From NCBI GenBank assembly GCA_022870705.1, contig CP072107.1, positions 1,238,501 to 1,302,500 of the forward strand: a DNA stretch of 64,000 nt. Direction: 5' to 3'. The number at the start of each line of letters is the position of its first letter. The stretch's first letter is position 1. The notes under the pieces were generated by a model, which was not told the origin of the DNA, made no database searches, and worked only from the letters and a program-made list of their open reading frames with translations. The translations under genes and the position numbers were made by a program. Of this stretch, positions 18,296 through 26,979 are shown piece after piece. This DNA is from Oscillospiraceae bacterium CM (GTDB lineage: Bacteria; Bacillota; Clostridia; Oscillospirales; Oscillospiraceae).

Positions 18296-18546
18296 AGCTG
18301 TACCTCGCCGAGATTCCCATCAGCGTATAAAACAAAAATTTTTAGCGGATATAACGCGGCGTCTTTCAGTAACACAAGCGCGTCCGACAAGTGCTTTGCC
18401 GACACCTTGACACAGTAGCCGCAGCCGTCCGACGAGACATGCTGCGGAATTTTTGTAATAATGGCGGTGATTCCGGCGCGTTCCAGCGCTTTGGCAGAAC
18501 GCTGCGCATATGTGAGCGAGCGGCAGATCAGAAGATAATAAACCAC
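18292..18546 (-). CDS. DUF3343 putative sulfur/selenium carrier
   Basis: 84 residues with a ferredoxin-like pattern and a conserved CGYC motif near residue 42. DUF3343 proteins are described as putative Se/S carriers and usually neighbour cysteine desulfurases or YedF/SelD. It starts with GTG (MVYYLLICRS) behind GGGAGGAGAG. An inverted repeat CGGCGG...CCGCCG lies in its leader near 18580-18600. Role inferred from family and operon. Confidence 0.85.
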   Translation of the reverse strand: MVYYLLICRSLTYAQRSAKALERAGITAIITKIPQHVSSDGCGYCVKVSAKHLSDALVLLKDAALYPLKIFVLYADGNLGEVQL

Positions 18547-18640
18547 GAAACGGCTCTCCTCCCAACTTGTATTAAACCGGCGGTCCGCCCGCCGTTCAAC
18601 TTATCATATGCCGCGCACCGTGTTTGCGATTAAAAAAAAC

Positions 18641-18664
18641 GCACGCCGATATTATTCGGCGTGC
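18641..18664 (-). terminator. Rho-independent terminator after ispF
   Basis: Perfect nine-base stem GCACGCCGA (18641-18649) / TCGGCGTGC (18656-18664) with a six-base loop; on the minus strand it is followed by eight Ts. Confidence 0.9.
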
Positions 18665-18703
18665 GGCTGGAAGCTTCATTATTTGACAGACGTCTAGACC
18701 GTA

Positions 18704-19180
18704 TTATGCCATTTTTTCAAGAAGCACAACGGCGTGGGCCGCCATGCCAAGCCCCTCGCCCGTAAAACCCATTTTTTCTTCCGTCGTCGCTTTGACACTG
18801 ACGGTATCAACCGGCACATCAAGCGCCCCAGCGATGTTTTCGCGCATCGCGCCAATGTACGGCGCAAGGCGCGGGTTTTGACAAATAATGGTCATATCAG
18901 TATTTGAGAGCTGATAGCCAAGCGCTGTCACGCGCGTATAAACCGTTTTTAACAGTTCGATGCTATCGGCACCGTGATACGCCTCGTCACTGTTGGGAAA
19001 CATTTTGCCGATATCGCCGAGCGCGAGCGCCCCTAAAAGCGCATCCATCAGCGCATGAACGGGTACGTCGGCATCGGAGTGGCCGTCGGGCCCAACGTCA
19101 CTCGGCACAGTCACCCCGCACAGAATACAGGGCCGACCTTTTAGAAAGCGGTGTGCATCATACCCGTGACCGATTCTCAT
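18704..19180 (-). CDS. ispF: 2-C-methyl-D-erythritol 2,4-cyclodiphosphate synthase
   Basis: Fifth step of the MEP isoprenoid pathway. Starts MRIGHGYDAHRF, with the zinc ligands in GYDAH and SDADVPVHALMDALLGA, and KATTEEKMGFTGEGLG near the C-terminus. 158 residues, normal length. A GGAGG site precedes the ATG, which overlaps the end of ispD by one base. Confidence 0.97.
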   Translation of the reverse strand: MRIGHGYDAHRFLKGRPCILCGVTVPSDVGPDGHSDADVPVHALMDALLGALALGDIGKMFPNSDEAYHGADSIELLKTVYTRVTALGYQLSNTDMTIICQNPRLAPYIGAMRENIAGALDVPVDTVSVKATTEEKMGFTGEGLGMAAHAVVLLEKMA

Positions 19181-19908
19181 CAGGATTTCCTCCGCATGTC
19201 AAGGATGGCGCTTGCAAAAGCAAGGTCTGCCGCCGTCGTCAGTTTGATGTTCTCACGCGCACCGGGTGTCAGATGGACGGGATAACCAAGCGCTTCAACG
19301 GCCATGCAATCGTCCGTGACTGTGATGCCTTTTTGCAGGGCGTGATGCAACGCACCTTTGAGAATAGCTGCATCGAAGACCTGCGGTGTCTGAATTTCAT
19401 AAAGGGTGCTTCTGTCAAGCGTTCGAATAACCGTCCCGTTTTTCGCCTCCTTGACCGTCGCCACAACGGGGACGGAGGGCGCGGCCGCGCCGTATTGCGC
19501 AGCGGCCGAAACAGCGCTTTGTATAACTGTTTCCGTCACAAAGGGGCGCGCCCCATCGTGAACGGCGATCAGCTGCGTATCCTCCGGCACCTCCAGCGCA
19601 CCGCGGTAAACGGATTCCTGACGGCTCTCCCCACCCGCGACAACCTTGAAGATCTTTTTAATATGATGCGCGCGGCATAAAACGGCCACGGCATTAATAT
19701 CTGGCTTGCGCGTGACAACGACAATATCGTCAATGGCGTCGCAGCCATCGAGTGCCAATAACGTCCATACAAGCACAGGCTTGCCGTCAAGCTCGATAAA
19801 CAGCTTATTCTGTCCGTCCATCCGGGTTGAAGAGCCGGCTGCGGCAACAACGGCCGTACAGCGGATGCCGCTTCGCTTTTTTTGCTTTTTCGTCAGCCCG
19901 AAGGCCAT
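19180..19908 (-). CDS. ispD: 2-C-methyl-D-erythritol 4-phosphate cytidylyltransferase
   Basis: Third step of the MEP pathway. CTP-binding motif AAAGSSTRMDGQNK, then VHDGARPFV and a C-terminal TDDCMAVEALG. About 15 extra residues precede the core; the ATG chosen has a GGGGGA site. Forms an operon with ispF; the terminator between it and carD means part of its transcription may depend on read-through. Confidence 0.96.
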   Translation of the reverse strand: MAFGLTKKQKKRSGIRCTAVVAAAGSSTRMDGQNKLFIELDGKPVLVWTLLALDGCDAIDDIVVVTRKPDINAVAVLCRAHHIKKIFKVVAGGESRQESVYRGALEVPEDTQLIAVHDGARPFVTETVIQSAVSAAAQYGAAAPSVPVVATVKEAKNGTVIRTLDRSTLYEIQTPQVFDAAILKGALHHALQKGITVTDDCMAVEALGYPVHLTPGARENIKLTTAADLAFASAILDMRRKS

Positions 19909-19948
19909 CCGGCATCCCCCTTTTCCTCGTACGCCGAATAGATAAAAA

Positions 19949-19969
19949 GCGGCGAGTCAGGCTCGCCGC
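19949..19969 (-). terminator. hairpin terminator between carD and ispD
   Basis: Stem GCGGCGAG (19949-19956) / CTCGCCGC (19962-19969) with a five-base loop, followed on the minus strand by five Ts. It would end or attenuate carD transcription ahead of ispD-ispF. Confidence 0.85.
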
Positions 19970-19996
19970 AGAAGGCCGGATTCAAAACCGGCCGCT

Positions 19997-20473
19997 TTAT
20001 GCTAAAACCGCGTTAATCCGCGTTTCCACTTCTTCATAGCTGGAATGCTGTGATAAAACGATTTCGGATATCAGAATCTGTTTAGCAGAGTGGAGCATTT
20101 TACGCTCGCCAGTAGATAAGCCTTTTTCCACGTCACGCGCCATGAGGCCCTTGACAACACGCGCAACCTCCAGCAAATCGCCGCTTTTCAAACGCTGCAT
20201 GTTTTCCCGGTAACGCCTGTTCCAGTTGGCGGTCATGTCCGCCTCAATACTGGCGATGGCGTTTAAAAGTGATTCGGCTTCATCAAAATCGACAATCGGC
20301 CGGACGCCGATGGCCGCGCTGCTCTCCGTCGGAATCATAACGACCATGCCACCTGCTGGCATCCTGAGAATATAATACTGCCGCGTCATACCGTTGATCT
20401 TTTTTTCCTCAATACTGTCAATAATACCCGCCCCATGCATCGGGTGCGCAATCATATCACCAATTCTGAACAT
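19997..20473 (-). CDS. carD: CarD-family transcriptional regulator
   Basis: 158 residues: an N-terminal RNA-polymerase-interacting Tudor-like domain (MFRIGDMIAHPMHGAGIIDSIEEK) and a helical DNA-binding C-terminal half. CarD/CdnL proteins bind the RNA polymerase beta subunit and stabilise open promoter complexes. Its own promoter and terminator flank it. In many Clostridia it precedes ispD-ispF, as here. Confidence 0.95.
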   Translation of the reverse strand: MFRIGDMIAHPMHGAGIIDSIEEKKINGMTRQYYILRMPAGGMVVMIPTESSAAIGVRPIVDFDEAESLLNAIASIEADMTANWNRRYRENMQRLKSGDLLEVARVVKGLMARDVEKGLSTGERKMLHSAKQILISEIVLSQHSSYEEVETRINAVLA

Positions 20474-20541
20474 ACCCTACTCCTCTGCTTCCGCTCGGCG
20501 CTGCCGGGCACTGCCCAGTCTGCCGATTGGATAACATATTT

Positions 20542-20571
20542 ATTATATACCTTTTTTACATGTGATATCAA
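20542..20571 (-). promoter_or_regulatory. promoter of carD
   Basis: Minus strand: -35 TTGATA (20566-20571), 18-base spacer, -10 TATAAT (20542-20547). The leader to the carD ATG is about 60 bases. Confidence 0.7.
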
Positions 20572-20689
20572 GCTTTTTTCTCATCTGCTTCTCATTTCAA
20601 CATGGCAGGGGTTGTGTTTGCCGCCAAAAGTAGTCGATTTACCCTTTTTTTCATACGACTATATTTTTCCATTTTGACAGAAAAATAAA

Positions 20690-20715
20690 CCGGAAACGGC
20701 TTTTGCCGTTTCCGG
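20690..20715 (-). terminator. terminator after ispH-rpsA
   Basis: Perfect 11-base stem CCGGAAACGGC (20690-20700) / GCCGTTTCCGG (20705-20715), loop TTTT, followed on the minus strand by TTTATTTTT. Confidence 0.9.
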
Positions 20716-20733
20716 TTTGTCGATTTTTCGTTT

Positions 20734-22737
20734 TTATTCCGCCGAATCGGCGTCGTCAGCTGTATCCTGACCGGGCATCAGCGCACGGATTGAAAGTGAA
20801 ACCTTATGTTTATCATGATCGATATCGGTGATTTTGACAGTAACGGTATCGCCTTCCGCAACGGCTTCAGACGGCAGGCCGATCCGATGGTCAGTAATCT
20901 GCGAAATGTGAATCAGCCCATCGACACCCGGCATGATCTCGGCAAACGCACCGAACGGCATGAGCTTGACGATTTTAACGGTAACCGTATCGCCAATCTT
21001 GTTAGCAGAGACGAATTTCTCCCACGGATTGTCGTCTTTCGTCTTATAACCGAGAGAAATCTTTTTCTTTTCCTTATCAAAGCCGATGACGTAGACCGTG
21101 ATCTCGTCGCCGATCTTCAAAACATCCGACGGCTGGTGGATTCGCGTCCAGCTCAGCTCAGAAACGTGCACCATACCGTCAATGCCGCCGATATCGACAA
21201 AAGCGCCATATGACGTCATGGACTTAACAACACCCTGATATTTTTTGCCGATTTCAATCTCGTTCCAGATCTGGTCAGACTTTTCACGACGTTCCTCATT
21301 TGCAACGGCGCGAATCGAGCCGACAACGCGGCGTCTGGGCTGATTGACCTCGGTAATGCGGAGGCGAACCTTCGTCTTGACGAGCGCCGACATCGGCTCG
21401 TCCTTTGACAAACCCGTCTGAGAGGCCGGAACAAAAACGCGGACACCCTTGACAGAGACGACGACACCGCCCTTATTCTCCTCGGTGACAACGCCCTCTA
21501 CGGTCGTTCTTTCATTTTTGGCCGTCTCAACGTCTTCCCAGTTTTTTACAGAGTCAAGGCGTTTTTTAGACAGCATAACGGTGCCTTCAACGTCGTTAAC
21601 ACGGAGGACAAACGTCTCGATCGTGTCACCGACCTTGAGCATGTCTTCCAATTTGACCGAGGGGTCATCCGTTAGCTCGGAAATCGGTATGTATCCCGAC
21701 TGTTTTGTACCAAGATCGACGGATATCTCTGTCGGTGTGATGGCGGCGACAACGCCGGTCACTTTTTCCCCAGTATTTAAAGTTTTTATTGATTTTTCGA
21801 GCATTTCCTCGAAGGACTCCGCGACCTCCGCGGTGCCGGACTGGCCCGCTGCAGGCTCCTCAGCTTGTCCGGTAATGCCTTCGATTCTTGTTTCTTCACT
21901 CATTCTCTGACAGACCTCCTTAATTATCCACGCCGGCGTCGAGGCCCCTGCCGTGATCCCGACCGTATCCGTTTCCGAATATTGGGACATATCAAGCTCA
22001 TCAGCTGTTTCAACAAAGGTGACCCTATTGCAAAACTCTCTGCAGATATCGGCCAGCTTCAGGCTGTTGGCACTGGAGCGGCCGCCGATCACAATCATCG
22101 CGTCGGCAAGACGGGATAATTCCTTTGCCTCTTCCTGGCGTCTAAACGTGGCGTTGCATATTGTATCAAATATTTTAAGATTTGTACACTCTTTTTTTGC
22201 TGTGTTTAAGCATTTTTCGAAGTTTGAGCGAAGGCTCGTTGTCTGACAAACTATGGATACGGGCGCATTTTTCCAGTCCGGGAACGCGCCAAAAAATTCT
22301 TCCATTTCTTGCTGTGTTTCTATAATCTGGCACCCCGCGCACCAGCTGGATATCGCTTCCACCTCTGGGTGGTGCCGCTCTCCAATGATTAAAACTTGTC
22401 TGCCAGCGGATGACTCACCGCGGACAATTTCATGGATTTTACGCACGTCCGGGCATGTGGCGTCAACAATGGTAACGCCGTTATAAGACAGCGCCTCCAG
22501 CTCCTCTTTTTTAGCACCGTGCGAGCGGATAATCACCGTGTCGCCAGGCTGCGCGGCCGCCGCGTCATTAATTTCGCCGATGCCCTTTTGCGCCAGCATT
22601 TCAGTGACGCTTTTATTGTGAATTACGGGGCCGAGTGTTTTGCAGCCGCAGAATTTCTCTGCCGCTTCCTCGCAGAGCGCGACGGCCCGGCGAACACCAA
22701 AGCAAAAGCCAGCCGATTTGGCCAGAATAATCTTCAT
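20734..22737 (-). CDS. ispH: IspH (HMBPP reductase) fused to ribosomal protein S1
   Basis: A 667-residue fusion. Residues 1-280 are IspH, the Fe-S reductase ending the MEP pathway, with cluster cysteines C12 (AGFCFG), C95 (DATCPD) and C194 (TICNATFRRQ). A linker of about 35 residues leads to four S1 RNA-binding repeats (about 318-385, 400-470, 487-555 and 572-645) ending in an acidic tail. This fusion is known across Clostridia and serves as the S1 protein there. The reason for the link is not established. It follows plsC with a ten-base gap. Confidence 0.96.
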   Translation of the reverse strand: MKIILAKSAGFCFGVRRAVALCEEAAEKFCGCKTLGPVIHNKSVTEMLAQKGIGEINDAAAAQPGDTVIIRSHGAKKEELEALSYNGVTIVDATCPDVRKIHEIVRGESSAGRQVLIIGERHHPEVEAISSWCAGCQIIETQQEMEEFFGAFPDWKNAPVSIVCQTTSLRSNFEKCLNTAKKECTNLKIFDTICNATFRRQEEAKELSRLADAMIVIGGRSSANSLKLADICREFCNRVTFVETADELDMSQYSETDTVGITAGASTPAWIIKEVCQRMSEETRIEGITGQAEEPAAGQSGTAEVAESFEEMLEKSIKTLNTGEKVTGVVAAITPTEISVDLGTKQSGYIPISELTDDPSVKLEDMLKVGDTIETFVLRVNDVEGTVMLSKKRLDSVKNWEDVETAKNERTTVEGVVTEENKGGVVVSVKGVRVFVPASQTGLSKDEPMSALVKTKVRLRITEVNQPRRRVVGSIRAVANEERREKSDQIWNEIEIGKKYQGVVKSMTSYGAFVDIGGIDGMVHVSELSWTRIHQPSDVLKIGDEITVYVIGFDKEKKKISLGYKTKDDNPWEKFVSANKIGDTVTVKIVKLMPFGAFAEIMPGVDGLIHISQITDHRIGLPSEAVAEGDTVTVKITDIDHDKHKVSLSIRALMPGQDTADDADSAE

Positions 22738-22746
22738 CCTCTCTCC

Positions 22747-23340
22747 TCACTGCCGGAGATGCGCGATTTTTTCCATCATATCATCGGCAAGGCGTACATA
22801 AGCGTCGTTTGAAAGCTTTTTCCGCTCGGGGTTGACGAGATACGGTACGCCGATCACGATGGTATACCGATGAAAAATCCGTTTGCCCGACGGGATATAT
22901 ACGGGTACAACAGGCACGTTCATCTGATCGGCCATTTTAACGGCGCCGAGCTTTGCCTCAACCTTCTCGTCACCGCGCACGCGTTGGCCCTCTGGGAAGA
23001 TGAGCATCTTCTCGCCTTCCTTAAGGTATTTGAGCGTCTTGCGGATTGCACCGACATCGCTGATGCTCCTGTCGACAGGAAAGCTCCCCGCTGCCCTGTA
23101 AAACGCCGACAGAATCGGTACATCAAAAAGCTCTTTTTTGCCCATCATGTGCAGGTGATTATTGATACCAGCGGCAAAGCCGACAAAAATGGGGTCGAGG
23201 TTACTGGTGTGGTTGGCACAGAAAACTGCCGCCCCTTTCGGAACGTTTTCACGGCCACGAAACCGCAGCCAATAAAACGGAAACAAAAACAGCCTTAAAA
23301 TAATGTAAAGCCATCTGTATGCTCGGAATTCTTTGTTCAT
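22747..23340 (-). CDS. plsC: 1-acyl-sn-glycerol-3-phosphate acyltransferase
   Basis: Adds the second acyl chain in phosphatidic acid synthesis at the membrane. One N-terminal hydrophobic segment precedes the acyltransferase motifs NHTSNLDP (NHxxxxD) and FPEGQRV. 197 residues. It overlaps the cmk stop by four bases. The cmk-plsC-ispH/rpsA order is common in Clostridia. Confidence 0.94.
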   Translation of the reverse strand: MNKEFRAYRWLYIILRLFLFPFYWLRFRGRENVPKGAAVFCANHTSNLDPIFVGFAAGINNHLHMMGKKELFDVPILSAFYRAAGSFPVDRSISDVGAIRKTLKYLKEGEKMLIFPEGQRVRGDEKVEAKLGAVKMADQMNVPVVPVYIPSGKRIFHRYTIVIGVPYLVNPERKKLSNDAYVRLADDMMEKIAHLRQ

Positions 23341-24014
23341 AAGCCCAGCCTTTCCTGCGCCAGACCTTGAATCCTCAAAAGCGTATCGTCCAGCGTCATA
23401 TCCGTCGTATCGAGCAGGACGGCGTCCACTGCCGCTTTAAGCGGCGCATTCTGGCGCGATGTGTCGTTTTCATCACGGTAAACAAGGTCACGGCGCACAT
23501 CGTTAAGCGTCGTATCGATGCCCTTCACGCACAGCTCCTCATAGCGCCTTCGCGCGCGGACATCCGTTTCAGCCGTTAAAAAAATCTTCAGACCGGCGTT
23601 CGGCAAAACGACCGTGCCGATATCGCGCCCGTCCATCACAACATCGTACGTCGACGCTATTTCCCGCTGCATGGATAGGAGAAAAGCGCGAACCGGCGCC
23701 ATCGCTGAGACATCGGAGGCGTAGATCGACGCTTCCGGCAGCCGGATCTCATCCGTGACGTCCGTGCCGTTTAAGATCATCCGCTGGACGCCGGAGGGAT
23801 CATAGCGCATTTCAAGGTGAATTTCCGGCAGAAGAGCCGTCACGGCGGCTTCATCCTTGGATGCAACGCCGTTTTTCAGAACATAGAGACCGACCGTTCT
23901 GTATAAAGCGCCCGTGTCGACATAAATTAGCCCAAATTTCTGCGCCGTCAGCCGGGCCAGCGTACTCTTCCCAGCGCTGCTCGGGCCGTCTATGGCGATG
24001 CTTCGTTTTTCCAT
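23337..24014 (-). CDS. cmk: cytidylate kinase
   Basis: Phosphorylates CMP and dCMP. The start at 24014 gives MEKRSIAIDGPSSAGKST with its P-loop; GRDIGTVVLPNA and RRRYEELC are family motifs. The chosen ATG has AAAGGAT upstream. 225 residues, normal length. Confidence 0.96.
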   Translation of the reverse strand: MEKRSIAIDGPSSAGKSTLARLTAQKFGLIYVDTGALYRTVGLYVLKNGVASKDEAAVTALLPEIHLEMRYDPSGVQRMILNGTDVTDEIRLPEASIYASDVSAMAPVRAFLLSMQREIASTYDVVMDGRDIGTVVLPNAGLKIFLTAETDVRARRRYEELCVKGIDTTLNDVRRDLVYRDENDTSRQNAPLKAAVDAVLLDTTDMTLDDTLLRIQGLAQERLGL

Positions 24015-24043
24015 GAGGTGTATCCTTTCAAGGTGCGCCCTGT

Positions 24044-25276
24044 TTATCGAAAGGGCTGTATATGGCTGCCGGCGGCATAGGCCGTCGACCACGCAATCTG
24101 CAGGTTGAAGCCGCCGGTGTACGCGTCGGCATCGATGATTTCCCCGGCAAAATAAAGGCCATCAACACGCTTTGATGCCATCGTCGTCGGGTTAATCTCC
24201 CGCGTGTCAACGCCGCCGGACGTGATGATGGCCTCGTCAATCGGGCGCGGGCCTGTCACATCAAGCATAAACGCCTTCAAGACGGATAAAAGCGCGGCGC
24301 GCTGGGCGCGCGTCACCGAATGGACTTTTGTGTCCGCTGGAACGCCGCTGCGCTCAATGACGACAGGAATCATCGTCCTGTGCAGCAAGTCGCCCAAGGC
24401 GTTGGCAAAATCCCGGTTTTTATATTTTTCGAAATCGCGCCGGATGCGCGCGTCGAGCTTCTGCTCGTCGAGCGCCGGCTTGAGGTCAAGCGCGAGCGTA
24501 TATGTTTTCCCGGGAAAATCGCACATGTGCGCGCTTGCCGATAAAACGAGCGGCCCCGACACACCAAAATGCGTAAAAAGCAGCTCGCCGAAATCCTCAA
24601 AGACCGGCTTCCGGCCGCCGTCCCGCACTGTCAGGCGGACATTTTTAAGCGTCAGCCCCTGCATACGCGCGCAGATGTCGGGTGACGCTTCGAGCGGCAC
24701 AAGCGAAGGCTTCGGGGGAATGATGGTGTGGCCTAAGGATTCGGCCAGCGCGTAGCCGTCGCCCGTCGCGCCCGTGCGCGGATAAGAGAGGCCGCCTGTA
24801 CAGAGGACGGCGGCGGTGCATAGAATCGTTTCCCGGGGCGTCACAACACCCGTTACAAAACCATTATCTGTCATAATCGCCGTTGCCGCAGCCCGCCTTA
24901 TCAAAACGCCCGATTGCTCGGTAAAGCGCCTGAGGGCAGAGACAATATCGGAAGCCCTGTCCGAAACAGGAAAAACCCTGTTGCCGCGTTCCGTTTTGAG
25001 CGGCACACCAAGCTTTTCAAACAGCGCCATCGCGTCCTGCGGTGAAAAGGCATTCAAAGCGCTTTGGAGAAAACGGCCACCCGTCGGGATGTTGTCCAAA
25101 ACGTCACGTATTGTGCAGTTATTCGTCAGGTTGCAGCGCCCTTTGCCGGTAATTGAGAGCTTGACGCCGAGCCGTTCATTTTTCTCTAACAGTAAAACGC
25201 GCCGCCCGTTTGAGGCGGCAACGGCGGCGCAGAGCATGCCGGCAGCGCCGCCGCCGATGACAACAGCTTCATACAT
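24044..25276 (-). CDS. BaiN/HI0933-family FAD-dependent oxidoreductase
   Basis: 410-residue flavoprotein starting MYEAVVIGGGAAGMLCA, an FAD-binding Rossmann motif, followed by KLSITGKGRCNLTNN, the signature of the HI0933/YhiN group, and a C-terminal TSGGV...GLYFAGEIIDADAYTGGFNLQIAWSTAYAAG. Substrates are unknown for most members; some were annotated as bile-acid or aminoacetone enzymes on thin evidence. The ATG overlaps the end of the RpiR gene by eight bases. Confidence 0.92.
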   Translation of the reverse strand: MYEAVVIGGGAAGMLCAAVAASNGRRVLLLEKNERLGVKLSITGKGRCNLTNNCTIRDVLDNIPTGGRFLQSALNAFSPQDAMALFEKLGVPLKTERGNRVFPVSDRASDIVSALRRFTEQSGVLIRRAAATAIMTDNGFVTGVVTPRETILCTAAVLCTGGLSYPRTGATGDGYALAESLGHTIIPPKPSLVPLEASPDICARMQGLTLKNVRLTVRDGGRKPVFEDFGELLFTHFGVSGPLVLSASAHMCDFPGKTYTLALDLKPALDEQKLDARIRRDFEKYKNRDFANALGDLLHRTMIPVVIERSGVPADTKVHSVTRAQRAALLSVLKAFMLDVTGPRPIDEAIITSGGVDTREINPTTMASKRVDGLYFAGEIIDADAYTGGFNLQIAWSTAYAAGSHIQPFR

Positions 25277-26132
25277 CTGTCTTTTCGTATACCTCGTTTT
25301 CGTCCCAAATACTCTCCAGCTTTTCAAAGTTGGAAAAGAGGTCGCCCTCCGCCTTCGCGCTGGCCGCGACGATGAGGGCGTTGACAAGGCTTAAAGGCGC
25401 AACGAGCGTGTCGAGGAAAGAAACCATGTCGCTTCTGGCATAAAGTGCCGTCGTCGCCAGCTTGGCAATTGGCGAGGCGGGCGTATCGGTGATGCCGATG
25501 ACATCTGCCCCCATATCGCGCGCGTAGCGCATTGCCTTAATGGTGCGCCGCGAATAGCGCGGAAACGACAGCGCGATAAAGACATCACCTTTTGTGATGC
25601 GCAAGATCTGCTCAAATATCTCACCGGCCGAGCTGCCGTTAATGATCCGGACGCGGTCGAAGAGCAAATTAAAATAAAAGCCCATAAAATTGGCCAGCGC
25701 CGAGGCCGACCGCAGGCCGAAAATGTAAATATTCTTGGCTTTGACGATGGTGCTCACCGCCGCTTCAAAATCATCTCTGTTCGTCTCCTCCATCGTCTGG
25801 CGGATCTGCTCAATATCGGACGACAAGACAAGTGAAAGAATGTCCTGGCTTTCCATCAATTCACGAGAAACCTGAATCCGTTGAACGGATGTGAGACAGT
25901 TGCGCACCGTATCCTGCAGTGCCCGGCGCATTTCGGGGTAGCCGTTATAGCCGAGCTCAGCGGCAAAGCGGACGACCGTTGACTCGCTGACGTCAACAAC
26001 CTGGCCAAGGCGGCTGGCCGTCATAAACGCCGCTTTTTCGTAGTTTTCAAGAATATATTTGGCGATGCTGCGCTGTCCTTTGGAAAAGCTGGGCGACGCC
26101 GCTTCAATCACACTCAGGATGTCCTGATCCAT
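25269..26132 (-). CDS. RpiR/MurR-family transcriptional regulator
   Basis: 287 residues: an N-terminal HTH_6 domain (about 1-77, with SESTVVRFAAELGYNGYPEMRRAL) and a SIS sugar-phosphate-binding domain (about 125-250). The ATG at 26132 has a GGGAGG site; the ATG at 26147 would overlap it. Such regulators respond to phosphosugars. No sugar operon is adjacent, so its target cannot be told; it may act elsewhere or on itself. Confidence 0.93.
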   Translation of the reverse strand: MDQDILSVIEAASPSFSKGQRSIAKYILENYEKAAFMTASRLGQVVDVSESTVVRFAAELGYNGYPEMRRALQDTVRNCLTSVQRIQVSRELMESQDILSLVLSSDIEQIRQTMEETNRDDFEAAVSTIVKAKNIYIFGLRSASALANFMGFYFNLLFDRVRIINGSSAGEIFEQILRITKGDVFIALSFPRYSRRTIKAMRYARDMGADVIGITDTPASPIAKLATTALYARSDMVSFLDTLVAPLSLVNALIVAASAKAEGDLFSNFEKLESIWDENEVYEKTDV

Positions 26133-26211
26133 CAGTATGCCTCCCATTTGCGTTCGGCGCTTTACATTGATGGCGCCTTATGGGAATATCATACTATGAT
26201 TTTTTTATAAA

Positions 26212-26955
26212 TCAAGGCAATTTTGCAATTTTACGATCTTCATCCTGCATATTTCCGCGCAGACGGGCAATTTCGCTTGCCGTCAAAAATCGCCAAGCGC
26301 CTGTTTTAAGGCTCCCTAACGTCAGGCCTCCCTCCTCAACGCGCGTGAGGGATTTGACATCCAGATTGACGGCTTGGCACATTTTTCGCACCTGTCTGTT
26401 GCGCCCCTCGTGGATGATTATTTCCAGAAAGCCGCCCTCCGGTATCTTGCTTAATAGGCGCACTTTAGCCGGTTTTATTGTGTAGCCGTCTATCACCATT
26501 GGCTGTGACAGCGGGGTGAGCGCTGCGTCAACGTCGCCTTTCACGCGCGCCCAATATGTCTTGGATTTCTCGTGCGATGGGTGCATGAGGATATTCGCCA
26601 GTTCCCCATCGTTTGTCAGAAGCAAAAGGCCCTCTGTGTTCATGTCCAGCCGCCCAATCGGATAGACACGCGCACCGCAGTCCCTGACAATGTCGCAGAC
26701 GCTGCGCCGCCCCTTCTCGTCGTGCACCGTCGTGACAAAGCCGCGCGGCTTGTTGAGCATGATGGTGACCTTGCCCGACGCTTGTTGCAGGGGCGCGCTG
26801 TCAACCTCAATCACGTCAATGTCGGGGTCGGCGCTCTCACCGAGCAAGGCCGTCACGCCGTTTAGGCGCACCCGGCCTTCCCGGATCATTTCTTCCGCAG
26901 CGCGGCGCGAAGCCACACCACGGGCAGACAGTATTTTCTGAAGGCGCTCCTTCAT
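26212..26955 (-). CDS. rluB: rRNA pseudouridine synthase, RluB family
   Basis: S4 RNA-binding domain (about 1-60, MKERLQKILSARGVASRRAAEEMI) and a pseudouridine synthase domain with the catalytic Asp in GRLDMNTEGLLLLTNDG. 247 residues. Probably modifies U2605 (E. coli numbering) of 23S rRNA. AAAGGAG precedes the ATG. Confidence 0.94.
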   Translation of the reverse strand: MKERLQKILSARGVASRRAAEEMIREGRVRLNGVTALLGESADPDIDVIEVDSAPLQQASGKVTIMLNKPRGFVTTVHDEKGRRSVCDIVRDCGARVYPIGRLDMNTEGLLLLTNDGELANILMHPSHEKSKTYWARVKGDVDAALTPLSQPMVIDGYTIKPAKVRLLSKIPEGGFLEIIIHEGRNRQVRKMCQAVNLDVKSLTRVEEGGLTLGSLKTGAWRFLTASEIARLRGNMQDEDRKIAKLP

Positions 26956-26979
26956 GCGATCTCCTTTAATGCCGGTACT

